DNA of 64,000 nucleotides, taken from Roseovarius sp. A-2 (lineage in GTDB: Bacteria; Pseudomonadota; Alphaproteobacteria; Rhodobacterales; Rhodobacteraceae). The DNA is taken from NCBI RefSeq assembly GCF_002072155.1, contig NZ_BDIY01000012.1:38576-102575 (forward strand), in the 5' to 3' direction. Both the position numbers and the translations under genes were made by a program. Numbering within the stretch: position 1 is the first letter of the stretch; each line of letters starts with the position of its first letter. Positions 35,104-43,650 of this stretch are shown here, one piece after another. Under the pieces are notes generated by a model. That model was not told where the DNA came from, searched no databases, and saw only the letters and a list, made by a program, of their open reading frames with translations.

Positions 35104-38029
35104 GCAACCGCTCTCCTTCCGGGTCGATGAAATGCGCCGGAACCACCTCGACCTCCATCTCCCTGCCATGCACCGGGCTGACGGCGCGCAGGATTTCGCC
35201 CAACCGCGCATCGCCCCGCTTGAGAAAGCCCAGCCCGATGGAATGCCCCAGGCTCGGCGAATAGGCGACCGAGGACATCCAGCCCTGATCGTTGTCCATC
35301 ATCACGGCATCCCCTTGCCCGATGAAATGCGATCCCGCGATCAGCCCCGTGTCGCGGTTCACAGGCCGGAACCCGACCAGCTTGACCGCATCCTCGCGCA
35401 ACAGCTCGGGGCGGTGCGACAGCACGTTGCCGATACAGTCCTTTTTCCGGCTGACCATCCGCCCCATCCCTAGGTTATGCGCCGTGGTCTGACCGTTGAG
35501 CTCATTGCCCGCCGCATGCCCCTTTTCGATGCGCATCACGCCAAGCGCCTCGGTGCCATAGGGTACGGCGTCGAATTCCCGGCCCGCCTCCATCAGCACG
35601 CCCATCATGGCATTGCCAAACCGCGCGGGCACCGCGACCTCATAGGCCAACTCGCCCGAGAAGGAGATCCGGAACAGCCGTGCGGGCATCCCGCCGCAAA
35701 CAGTCACCTCACCGCAGCCCATGAAAGGAAACGCCTCGTTCGAGAGATCATGAGCCTTATCCACCACCTTGCGCAGCAGGTTGCGCGCGTTCGGCCCGGC
35801 GACGGCGAACTGCGCCCAGCCGTCAGTGGTGGAAATCAGGTGCACATCCAGATCGGGCCACAGGCATTGTCGTGCAAACTCCAGCCGACGGAACACCGTG
35901 ACGGCATTGGCGGTGGTGGTGGTCATCACGTAGTGATGCTCGCCCATCCGTGCGGTGGTGCCATCGTCATAGGCGATGCCATCCTCGCGCAGCATCAGGC
36001 CATAGCGCACGCGGCCCACCGCCAGCGTAGCAAACCCGTTGCAATAGACCCGGTTCAGGAACTCGCCCGCGTCGCGCCCCTGAATGTCGATCTTGCCCAG
36101 CGTGGTCACGTCGCAGATCCCCACCGACCGGCGCGTCATCAGCACCTCGCGATCCACAGAATCGCGCCAGCCCTGTTCCCCCTCCCGCGCGAACCACTGC
36201 GCGCGTAGCCAGTTGCCGACCTCGACAAAGGTTGCGCCATTGGCCTCGGCCCAGCGATGCGAGGGCGTCAGGCGATAGGGCCGGAAATCGCGGCCCCGAG
36301 CACGGCCTGCCAGCGCACCGATGGGCACCGGCGTATAGGGCGGGCGAAAGATCGTCGTGCCGGTTTCGGGAATCGTCTTGCCGGTGCATTCCGCCATGAC
36401 CGCAAGCGCGGGGATATTGGCCGTCTTGCCCTGATCGGTGGCCATGCCAAGCGTGGTGTAGCGCTTTAGATGTTCGACCGAGCGAAAGCCTTCCTGATGC
36501 GCCTGTTTCACGTCCTTGACGGTCACGTCGTTCTGCAGGTCGAGCCAGGCGCGCGCCCGGCTTTGCGATACATGCCAGATGGGCGCGCCGTCGCGCGGTT
36601 CGTCCTCGGCACGGGGCAGATCGCCCGTGTCGGTATAGCCCAGACGCTCCGTCACCGCGACCCCATCGCGCAGCGCCGCTGCCAGTGTCATCGCCCCATT
36701 CGCGGCCCCCGCCACCACCATGCCGGGCGGCAAGTCACGCCCGGGCACGAAGGCCGCCAGATCGTCGCGCCATTCGGGTCGTCCGCGCTGATGGCAGGTC
36801 AGGTGCACATTCGGGTTCCAGCCGCCCGACACCGCGAGGCAATCGACGTCGATCATCTGCCCGTCGATCAGCGAGATCTGCCTCAGCCCCTTGCGCCCTT
36901 TCGTGTCCATCACCGCAGCGCCCCGGATATGCCGCGCGCCGTGCACATCGCAGACGGCGGGCGCGTCGCGCGTGTCGATCACGGCGGGCACCTCGACCCC
37001 CTTGGCCACCAGGTCGGCGGCGCTGCGCCAGCCGTCGTCGTTATTGGTAAAGACCGCCACGCGCCGCCCCGGCGCCACGCCCCAGCGATTTGCATAGGCA
37101 CGCACAGCCCCCGCCAGCATCACCCCGGGCCGGTCGTTGTTGCCAAAGGCTATGGGGCGTTCCGTCGCCCCCGCCGCCAGCACCGCGTGCCGGGAATAGA
37201 CGCGCCACAGAACCTGCCGGGGCTTGCCGCCGCTGAATGCCAGGTGATCGGTACACCGCTCCAGCATGCCATAGATGCCGTGATCATAGGCCCCGTAGAC
37301 CGTGCTGCGCGGCATCAGGCGCACATTCTCCATCGCCGCCAGTTCGGCCACGACAGTGGCGGCCCAATCGGCCCCGGGCATTCCGTCCACCTCCAGCGTC
37401 TCGGCGTTGAGCCGCCCGCCCATGACGAAATCCTCGTCCGCCAGGATCACCCGCACGCCTGCGCGCGCCGCCGTGCGCGCCGCCATCAACCCGGCAGGCC
37501 CCGCGCCGATCACGAGCAGATCGCAATGCAGATAGCCCTTGTCGTAGCAGTCCGGGTCCTCCTCCATCGACAGCTGCCCGAGACCGGCAGAGGCCCGGAT
37601 CGCGGGTTCGTAGAGCTTTTCCCAGAACGCGCGCGGCCACATGAAGGTCTTGTAATAGAATCCCGCCGAGAGGAACGGCGACAGCAGGTCCGTCACCGCC
37701 ATCAGGTCAAACTCGAGCGAGCCGCGATGGTTCTGGCTGCGCGCCTCCAGCCCGTCGAAGAGCTCGGCTACCGTGGCGCGGGTATTGGGCTCCTGCGCGG
37801 CCCCCTTGCGCAATTCCACCAGCGCATTGGGCTCTTCCGACCCGGCGGTGAAGATGCCACGCGGGCGGTGATATTTGAACGACCGCCCCACCAGCCGCTG
37901 CCCGTTGGCTAATAGCGCTGAGGCCAGCGTATCGCCCGGATGGCCCTGCATCGCCTTGCCGTTGAAGGAAAAGCTGATCTCGGTGGAGCGGTCGATGAGA
38001 CCGCCCTTGATGCGATTGACCTGGCTCAT
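35096..38029 (-). CDS. soxA: Sarcosine oxidase alpha subunit
   Basis: A 977-residue alpha subunit. The N-terminal iron-sulfur-fold-like domain (about 20-100, with SFSFNGKAMQGHPGDTLAS) is followed by an NAD-binding domain (LLVIGAGPAGLMAARTAARA, about 170-190) and, from about 580, an aminomethyltransferase-like THF-binding domain (GCV_T). The enzyme oxidises sarcosine to glycine, giving methylene-THF and peroxide. The ATG at 38029 lies within the ATGA overlap with soxD. Confidence 0.94.
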   Translation of the reverse strand: MSQVNRIKGGLIDRSTEISFSFNGKAMQGHPGDTLASALLANGQRLVGRSFKYHRPRGIFTAGSEEPNALVELRKGAAQEPNTRATVAELFDGLEARSQNHRGSLEFDLMAVTDLLSPFLSAGFYYKTFMWPRAFWEKLYEPAIRASAGLGQLSMEEDPDCYDKGYLHCDLLVIGAGPAGLMAARTAARAGVRVILADEDFVMGGRLNAETLEVDGMPGADWAATVVAELAAMENVRLMPRSTVYGAYDHGIYGMLERCTDHLAFSGGKPRQVLWRVYSRHAVLAAGATERPIAFGNNDRPGVMLAGAVRAYANRWGVAPGRRVAVFTNNDDGWRSAADLVAKGVEVPAVIDTRDAPAVCDVHGARHIRGAAVMDTKGRKGLRQISLIDGQMIDVDCLAVSGGWNPNVHLTCHQRGRPEWRDDLAAFVPGRDLPPGMVVAGAANGAMTLAAALRDGVAVTERLGYTDTGDLPRAEDEPRDGAPIWHVSQSRARAWLDLQNDVTVKDVKQAHQEGFRSVEHLKRYTTLGMATDQGKTANIPALAVMAECTGKTIPETGTTIFRPPYTPVPIGALAGRARGRDFRPYRLTPSHRWAEANGATFVEVGNWLRAQWFAREGEQGWRDSVDREVLMTRRSVGICDVTTLGKIDIQGRDAGEFLNRVYCNGFATLAVGRVRYGLMLREDGIAYDDGTTARMGEHHYVMTTTTANAVTVFRRLEFARQCLWPDLDVHLISTTDGWAQFAVAGPNARNLLRKVVDKAHDLSNEAFPFMGCGEVTVCGGMPARLFRISFSGELAYEVAVPARFGNAMMGVLMEAGREFDAVPYGTEALGVMRIEKGHAAGNELNGQTTAHNLGMGRMVSRKKDCIGNVLSHRPELLREDAVKLVGFRPVNRDTGLIAGSHFIGQGDAVMMDNDQGWMSSVAYSPSLGHSIGLGFLKRGDARLGEILRAVSPVHGREMEVEVVPAHFIDPEGERLRG

Positions 38030-38313
38030 CGGCCCCGTCCCCGGGCACGCGCCACGTCGCGCGCGAGTTCGACCCGGCTGATCTCGTGGTTCACCGTGTT
38101 GCGGGTCACCACCAGCCAGGACCGGTCGCCCTGCTCGTGATACCACAGTTCCTGATGCACCCCCGCCGGGTTGTCGCGCAGGTAGCCATAGGCGTGAAAG
38201 GCCTCGGCGGCGTTTTCGGCCTGCCAGTCGGGCCGGTCGATCAGCGCGGCATCGCCGAGATAAACGAATTCGGCGGCGTCGCGCGGGCCCAGGAGCGGGT
38301 GATGGATGATCAT
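38026..38313 (-). CDS. soxD: Sarcosine oxidase delta subunit without zinc ligands
   Basis: A 95-residue delta subunit, identifiable from its location and the core DAAEFVYLGDAA, then GYLRDNPAGVHQELWYHEQG and TRNTVNHEISRV. Classical SoxD proteins bind zinc through an N-terminal C-P-x-C-G motif plus a later His and Cys. Here the N terminus reads MIIHHPLLGPRD, the later motif is EQGDRSWL, and the entire chain has no cysteine. Zinc binding in the usual manner is thus impossible. The start is ATG at 38313. The stop overlaps soxA by 4 nt. Confidence 0.88.
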   Translation of the reverse strand: MIIHHPLLGPRDAAEFVYLGDAALIDRPDWQAENAAEAFHAYGYLRDNPAGVHQELWYHEQGDRSWLVVTRNTVNHEISRVELARDVARARGRGR

Positions 38314-38344
38314 GCGTCCGTGCCCTGTGTCAGTGGTTGGATTT

Positions 38345-38368
38345 GAGTATTTTGGGAACGATGAAAGG
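38345..38368. repeat. Dispersed intergenic motif copy (sox operon)
   Basis: GAGTATTTTGGGAACGATGA and the following AAGG lie in the soxB-soxD gap (38314-38381). It aligns with the copy upstream of recF at 48096. Gap motif [AG]TATTT followed 9-11 nt later by GATGAAAGG. No coding meaning. Confidence 0.45.
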
Positions 38369-38381
38369 TCATGGCATGCCC

Positions 38382-39632
38382 TCAATGCAGGTTGGGCTGG
38401 TTGCCCATACCCTTTTCGTCGATCAGATGCCCGCGCGCGAAGCGGTCGAGGCGCATTTCGGTGGCCACCGGGTGCGGCGCATCCCTGGCCAGCAGATGAG
38501 CGTAGCACATCCCGCTTGCCGGGGTCGCCTTGAAGCCGCCATAGCACCAGCCGCCGTTGAAATAGAGCCCATCGATATGGGTGCGGTCGATAAAGGGTGA
38601 GCCATCCATCGACATGTCCATGATCCCGCCCCAGTTGCGCAAGAGGCGCGCGCGCCCGATCATCGGCATGATCGCCATGCCTCCTTCGGCCACGTCCTCG
38701 ACCACCGGCAGGTTGCCGCGCTGCGCGTAGGAATTGTAGCCGTCGATATCGCCGCCGAAGACTAGCCCGCCCTTGTCGGACTGACTGACATAGAAATGCC
38801 CCGCCCCGAAGGTGATGACCCCCGGCAGCACCGGCTTCAGCCCCTCGGTGACGAAGGCTTGCAAGACATGGGATTCAATCGGCAGGCGCATCCCCGCCAG
38901 CGCCATCACCCGGCCAGAGGAGCCCGCGACGCAGACCGCGACCTTACGCGCGCGAATGGCCCCGCGCGTCGTCTCGACACCCCGGCATTTGCCGTTTTCG
39001 ATGTCGAACCCGGTGACCTCGCAATTCTGGATGATATCGACGCCCCGCGCATCGGCACCGCGCGCATAGCCCCAGGCCACCGCGTCATGCCGCACCGTGC
39101 CACCGCGCCGTTGAAAAAGCCCGCCCTTGATCGGAAAGCGGGCATTGTCGAAATCGAGAAACGGCAACTCGGCGCGCAGCTGATCGGCATCGGCCAGTTC
39201 CGCATCGGCGCCTGCCAGAAACATCGCATTGGCCCGCCGCACGAAAGCATCGCGCTGCGCGTCCGAATGGATGAGGTTCAGGATCGAGCGCTGGCTGACC
39301 ATTGCGTTGTAATTGAAATCCTGTTCCAGCCCTTCCCACAGCTTGAGCGACATCTCGTAGAACGGCTCGTTGCCGGGCAGCAGGTAGTTTGAGCGGATGA
39401 TGGTGGTGTTGCGCCCCACATTGCCCGACCCGATCCAGCCCTTTTCCAGCACCGCCACATTGCGCAGGCCGAATTCCTTGGCGAGGTAATAGGCGGTGGC
39501 GAGGCCGTGCCCGCCGCCGCCGATGATGACGATATCATATTCGGGTTTCGGCTCCGGGTCGCGCCAAGCGGGTGTCCAGCCTTTGTTGCCGGTCAGCCCT
39601 TCGCGGAAGATCTTGAAGGCGGAATAGCGCAT
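38382..39632 (-). CDS. soxB: Sarcosine oxidase beta subunit
   Basis: A 416-residue FAD and FMN subunit of sarcosine oxidase. The Rossmann motif VIIGGGGHGLATAYYLAKE is at about 35-53. His182, in RHDAVAWGYARGA, corresponds to the histidine that carries covalent FMN in characterised enzymes. YFNGGWCYGGFKATPASG near the C terminus is typical of the family. It is the first gene of soxBDAG. The ATG at 39632 lies only 33 nt from the start of the divergent GlxA-type regulator. Confidence 0.95.
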   Translation of the reverse strand: MRYSAFKIFREGLTGNKGWTPAWRDPEPKPEYDIVIIGGGGHGLATAYYLAKEFGLRNVAVLEKGWIGSGNVGRNTTIIRSNYLLPGNEPFYEMSLKLWEGLEQDFNYNAMVSQRSILNLIHSDAQRDAFVRRANAMFLAGADAELADADQLRAELPFLDFDNARFPIKGGLFQRRGGTVRHDAVAWGYARGADARGVDIIQNCEVTGFDIENGKCRGVETTRGAIRARKVAVCVAGSSGRVMALAGMRLPIESHVLQAFVTEGLKPVLPGVITFGAGHFYVSQSDKGGLVFGGDIDGYNSYAQRGNLPVVEDVAEGGMAIMPMIGRARLLRNWGGIMDMSMDGSPFIDRTHIDGLYFNGGWCYGGFKATPASGMCYAHLLARDAPHPVATEMRLDRFARGHLIDEKGMGNQPNLH

Positions 39633-39665
39633 GGGGTCTGTCCTACGGCTCGTTCTCGCTAAATC

Positions 39666-40685
39666 ATGGCTGATCTATCGGGGCTATACTTGTCTAATAT
39701 AGTCAGTTACATGACGTTTATGGACAGAAACGGCAGACTGCGCCCTGGACCGCATCGAATTGGCATCCTGCCGATACACGGCTTTGCGCTGATGTCGTAT
39801 GCCGCCACGGTCGAGCCGCTGCGCGCCGCCAACCTGTTCGCGGGGCGCACGCTCTACGAGGTGATCCATATCGCCCCGACGCCCGACCCGGTATGCAGTT
39901 CCGGCGCAGCACAGGTCAGGCCCGAGGCGGGGCTTGTCGACGATCTCAACCTCGATCATCTGTTTATCGTGGCGGGGGGCGATCCGGCCACCTACCCGGC
40001 GCGCGCGCTCACCCCGTGGCTCGCGCGTCAGGCGCGGGCGGGGGTGGTGCTGGGCGGTGTCTCGGGCGGGCCGATCATTCTGGCGCGCGCCGGGCTGATG
40101 AGCGACAGGCGGATGACCGTGCACTGGGAATATGCCGCCGCCCTGGCCGAGGTCGCGCCCGACCTGCGCATCGAACGCACGCTCTATGTCATTGGCCGCG
40201 ACCGGATGACCTGCGCGGGCGGCACCGCGCCGATGGACATGATGCACGCGCTTATCGCCAGCCATCATGGGCGCACCTTTGCGCGCGAGGTCAGCGACTG
40301 GTTCATGCATACCGAGATCCGCCCGCCCACCGGCCCGCAACGCTCTGGCCTGGTGGAGCGCGTCGGCACGCAAAGCGCGGCAATTCTCGATGCGGTCGAG
40401 GCGATGGAGGGCAATATCGCCGATCCGCTAACCCTGGCGCATCTGGCGCAGATCGCCCGGCTGTCGCCGCGACAGCTCAACCGGGTGTTCCGGCAGCATC
40501 TGGGCCAGACCACCCTTGGCTATTACCGCCGCCTGCGGCTCGAAAAGGCGCGCAACCTGTTGCGCAATTCGGCGCTGTCGCTGACCGAGGTGGCGCTCGC
40601 CACCGGCTTTGCCAGTTCCTCGCATTTCTCGCGCGCCTATCGCGCGGAATACGGCCAGCCGCCGTCGCGCTACCGCTCGTCCTGA
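39666..40685 (+). CDS. GlxA-family AraC-type regulator with GATase1-like domain
   Basis: Up to 339 residues: a DJ-1/GATase1-like sensor domain (about 30-195; RIGILPIHGFALMSYAATVE and GGVSGGPIILARAGLM) and an AraC double helix-turn-helix (about 240-335; LAQIARLSPRQLNRVFRQH, LTEVALATGFASSSHFSRAY). The same build as GbdR and SouR, which sense dimethylglycine or sarcosine in Pseudomonas. Being divergent from soxBDAG, it likely controls that operon. The true start is uncertain: ATGs at 39711 and 39720 would leave more promoter space. Its 3' end overlaps the sodium channel gene by 16 nt. Confidence 0.88.
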   Translation: MADLSGLYLSNIVSYMTFMDRNGRLRPGPHRIGILPIHGFALMSYAATVEPLRAANLFAGRTLYEVIHIAPTPDPVCSSGAAQVRPEAGLVDDLNLDHLFIVAGGDPATYPARALTPWLARQARAGVVLGGVSGGPIILARAGLMSDRRMTVHWEYAAALAEVAPDLRIERTLYVIGRDRMTCAGGTAPMDMMHALIASHHGRTFAREVSDWFMHTEIRPPTGPQRSGLVERVGTQSAAILDAVEAMEGNIADPLTLAHLAQIARLSPRQLNRVFRQHLGQTTLGYYRRLRLEKARNLLRNSALSLTEVALATGFASSSHFSRAYRAEYGQPPSRYRSS

Positions 40686-41461
40686 TCGCGCCGCTCTCGA
40701 ATGAGCGCCTCCAGGTCCGCCAGCCGGGTCAGCACCTCGTCGCGGTAGGTGTCGGTCTTTTCCGCGTCCTCGGCGTGATGCGCGTCCTGCATCGAGTTGA
40801 CGATGAGACCGACCAGAAGGTTCACCACCGCAAAGGTCGTGACCATGATAAAGGGTACGAAGAAGGCCCAGGCATAGGAAAACACCTCCATTACCGGGCG
40901 CACGATGCCCATCGACCACGACTCCAGCGTCATGATCTGGAAGAGCGAATAGGCCGAACGCCCGAGGTCGCCGAACCAGTCGGGAAAGGCCGCGCCAAAG
41001 AGCTTGGTCGCCATGACCGAGCCGATATAGAAGATCATGCCCATCAGCAGAAATACCGAGCCCATCCCCGGCAGCGCCGTCACCAGCCCCTCGACCACGC
41101 GGCGCAGCGAGGGCGCAACCGACACCACGCGCAAAAGGCGCAGGATGCGCAGCGCCCGCAGCACCGACAAGCCTTGCGTTGCGGGCACCAGCGAGATGCC
41201 GACGATGATGAAATCGAAGATGTTCCAGCCGCGCCGGAAAAACCCGGTGATACCGCGCGCATAGAGCTTGGCCGCGATCTCGACCACGAAGACCGACAGG
41301 CACAGCTTGTCCAGCAGGATGACCAGTCCGCCTGCCTTCGCCATGAGCGGTTCAGATGTTTCCATCCCGAGGATCACGGCGTTGAACAGGATCACGCCGA
41401 GAATCGTGTTCTGAAAGAGCGGCGTGTCGAGAATGGCACCGATACGTTTTCGAAATGTCAT
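40670..41461 (-). CDS. Bacterial voltage-gated sodium channel (NavBac)
   Basis: A 263-residue six-span channel subunit. S4 carries four regularly spaced arginines (R102, R105, R108, R111 in RALRILRLLR), and the pore filter reads T178-L-E-S-W-S-M184, identical to the published NavAb-type sodium filter. The C-terminal segment (about 225-260) is a predicted acidic helix or coiled coil for tetramer assembly. In Roseobacters such channels are thought to handle sodium or motility-linked signals; here the role is unknown. The 3' end overlaps the GlxA-type regulator. Confidence 0.92.
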   Translation of the reverse strand: MTFRKRIGAILDTPLFQNTILGVILFNAVILGMETSEPLMAKAGGLVILLDKLCLSVFVVEIAAKLYARGITGFFRRGWNIFDFIIVGISLVPATQGLSVLRALRILRLLRVVSVAPSLRRVVEGLVTALPGMGSVFLLMGMIFYIGSVMATKLFGAAFPDWFGDLGRSAYSLFQIMTLESWSMGIVRPVMEVFSYAWAFFVPFIMVTTFAVVNLLVGLIVNSMQDAHHAEDAEKTDTYRDEVLTRLADLEALIRERRDQDER

Positions 41462-41540
41462 GTCCTGCCTGTGGGTTCGCGCTGCAATCGCGGGTCATAT
41501 GGGCGCGGCACGACGGCACCGCAAGCGGGAGCGGACGGCC

Positions 41541-41915
41541 CTACATCTTTTGCAGCATCCGGCCCAGCGGGCGGCCACCAATGATATGCAGGTGGAAATG
41601 CGGCACCTCCTGCACGCCATTCTCACCGGCATTGGTGATCGCGCGAAAGCCACCATCGCCAAGCTGCACGCCGGACTGACGGCAGATCTCGGCCACGGCG
41701 CGGTTGAAATCGACGATCTCGGCATCGCTGGCCTCGGTCGCGAAATGATCGTAGCTGACATAGGCCCCCTTGGGGATCACCAGCACATGCACCGGCGCCT
41801 GCGGCTGGATATCCTCGAAGGCGAGCGTGTGCCCGGTCTCCAGCACGGTTTTGTTCGGGATCTCGCCACGCAGGATCTTGGCAAAGATGTTCTGATCGTC
41901 ATAGGCATAAGACAT
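41541..41915 (-). CDS. HIT-family protein (HINT-like nucleotide hydrolase)
   Basis: A 124-residue protein with the histidine triad H106-x-H108-x-H110 in VPHFHLHIIGG and the N-terminal NIFAKILRGEIPNKTV typical of Hint proteins. These hydrolyse adenosine 5'-phosphoramidates and related AMP conjugates. The ATG at 41915 is chosen because GAGGA lies 6 nt upstream; an upstream TTG is less likely. It lies just downstream of the glycosyltransferase gene, starting 9 nt after that gene's stop codon. Confidence 0.9.
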   Translation of the reverse strand: MSYAYDDQNIFAKILRGEIPNKTVLETGHTLAFEDIQPQAPVHVLVIPKGAYVSYDHFATEASDAEIVDFNRAVAEICRQSGVQLGDGGFRAITNAGENGVQEVPHFHLHIIGGRPLGRMLQKM

Positions 41916-41923
41916 GGGCGTCC

Positions 41924-43501
41924 TCAATCTGCAAAAAGATGGTCGAGTGCAGCGATTTCCTGCGCCTTTTCGGGCGGAATATCAAGGAACCGCGACAACA
42001 GATCCGGGTAGCGCGCGGTATCGTCGTTTTCGCGCAGGATCAGGTGGTTCTCGAATTCGGAATCACGGATCTGATCGCTCTCATGGGTCATGTCCCCGCG
42101 GATCGTGGGTAGCAGCCGCTCCAGCGTCTCGGGCGGGGTCTGCTCGCCGGCAAGGCCTACGCGCATGGCGTGGCCAGTAAGGTAGGAATCGGTGAAATGG
42201 CACTGAATTTCCAGCAACTTGGTTACCGACCGATCGCCGCAGAAATCCTGCAATAGGTCGATGCTGCCCGGGTCCATGCAGACGATCAGGCGGTCAGTCT
42301 CGTAATAGTCGAACAGCATCCGCATCAGCGCGCGGCGATGGCGGGTGCGCTTGGCCAAGGTGCCCTGAATGCCACCCAGATCAGGCAGCGCAGTGCCCTC
42401 CTCGTTAAAGAGATACTCGATTGCGGGCAGGTTGGTGACCTGCCGGATCCGGTCGAGCAGGCGCTTGGCGACATGCCACTTCTTGCACACCACGATCATC
42501 AGCTCACGCTCGCGGCCCAGCGTGCTCTCGGTTTCCCAAAACCGCTGGGCAAAGCGCCGCCCCTCACGGCCACGCCCGGTGAGGAACTTGAACAGGCTGC
42601 GTCCCTCGTTCGAAATCTGGAACTCGGCCCGCGTGTTGTTGTAGAGCGCGCCGAGGCGGCGCTTGAGCTCCAGCGACTCGGGGCTGATCTTGCGGGCAAA
42701 GAGATAATCCTGGCTGAGCAACAGGTCGTAATGGTCGTTGTAGAACGTAACCGGCATGCCGTAATCGGTGAACATCAGAAAGGTCAGTGTGCGCGTCTCG
42801 ATCTCGGTCTCGGGCACGAGATGACGCACCAGCGTCTGAAAGAACGTCTCGTCGGGAATCCAGGTGGTGCGGAAAAACCGCATCACGTCGCGCCGCCGTC
42901 GCGTGAAATCCAGGATCCATTCCACGGTGCGGCGGCGCAGGCACCACCACTGGCTGCCGATCTGCACCTGGATGTCATTCGGGATATCACGCGTGATGCC
43001 AAGTTTGCGTTGCAGGTTGAACGACGTGTAGAACCGCTTGGGCTGTGTCCGCTCGTTAAAAAAATGGCGGTAGATTAGCCGCTCCTGCTTCATCCCGGTC
43101 TTGATCCAGTCGCTGTCGAAATAATCGAAACTTTCGACGTAATCGAGATCGCGCGCATCGAGATACTCATGCGCGAAGCGGGCGGACTTGATCGGCGCGC
43201 AATCGCCTGACAGCATGTAAAAATGCGTGGCGCGCGGGAACTGATCGACCGCCGCCTCCACGGCATAGAGCGTCGCCTGCACCAATGACCATTCACCCCA
43301 ACCACATTTGATGCGCTTTTTCGCGAAGGTCACGTTGGGGTTGTCGCCAAGCGCTTCACGGATCTCGCGGAACGCCTCGGGCTTGGCGCGGGCATCGAAA
43401 TGGATCGACATGTAATCGCCCCCAGCCGTCAGCATCTCGGCCTGGCGAATGATCGCCTCAGGGTCTTTATGGCACAGTAGGATAAACGCGATTTTTGCCA
43501 T
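41924..43501 (-). CDS. GT14-like beta-1,6-N-acetylglucosaminyltransferase with DUF5928-type C-terminal domain
   Basis: A 525-residue protein. Residues 1-300 resemble the core-2/I-branching (GT14) fold: IAFILLCHKDPEAII, FYMLSGDCAPIKSARFAHEY and IGSQWWCLRRRTVEW. Residues 300-525 form a separate domain, found only in Rhodobacteraceae glycosyltransferases to my knowledge. No signal peptide. It should act on a surface or envelope glycan in the cytoplasm. It is divergent from a sulfotransferase over a 149-nt AT-rich gap, suggesting joint glycan modification. Confidence 0.78.
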   Translation of the reverse strand: MAKIAFILLCHKDPEAIIRQAEMLTAGGDYMSIHFDARAKPEAFREIREALGDNPNVTFAKKRIKCGWGEWSLVQATLYAVEAAVDQFPRATHFYMLSGDCAPIKSARFAHEYLDARDLDYVESFDYFDSDWIKTGMKQERLIYRHFFNERTQPKRFYTSFNLQRKLGITRDIPNDIQVQIGSQWWCLRRRTVEWILDFTRRRRDVMRFFRTTWIPDETFFQTLVRHLVPETEIETRTLTFLMFTDYGMPVTFYNDHYDLLLSQDYLFARKISPESLELKRRLGALYNNTRAEFQISNEGRSLFKFLTGRGREGRRFAQRFWETESTLGRERELMIVVCKKWHVAKRLLDRIRQVTNLPAIEYLFNEEGTALPDLGGIQGTLAKRTRHRRALMRMLFDYYETDRLIVCMDPGSIDLLQDFCGDRSVTKLLEIQCHFTDSYLTGHAMRVGLAGEQTPPETLERLLPTIRGDMTHESDQIRDSEFENHLILRENDDTARYPDLLSRFLDIPPEKAQEIAALDHLFAD

Positions 43502-43650
43502 TTCAGGAACTGTGCAAGCCTTTTTTCATAGATTGTGTATAGCATTAACCTTGAAGGTCGTCTGAATAAACAGGCTTTCTTTGGTTTTTTGAACAGGTTA
43601 CAAAGCATTGAGCCCATAAAAACCGGGCCGGACGTGCGGAGGCAGCGACA
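43502..43650. promoter_or_regulatory. AT-rich divergent promoter region
   Basis: The 149 nt between the glycosyltransferase and sulfotransferase starts are clearly more AT-rich than the flanks (TTTTTTCATAGATTGTGTAT, TTTGGTTTTTTGAACAGG). Both promoters must be here. A TTAACC half-site, possibly for CtrA, occurs near 43546. No operator repeat could be fixed. Confidence 0.45.

Noticed and set aside
36470..37912. 480-codon open frame on the plus strand opposite soxA
   Set aside because: It lies antisense to a well-supported gene in high-GC DNA, where long antisense frames arise by chance; the product has no recognisable motif.
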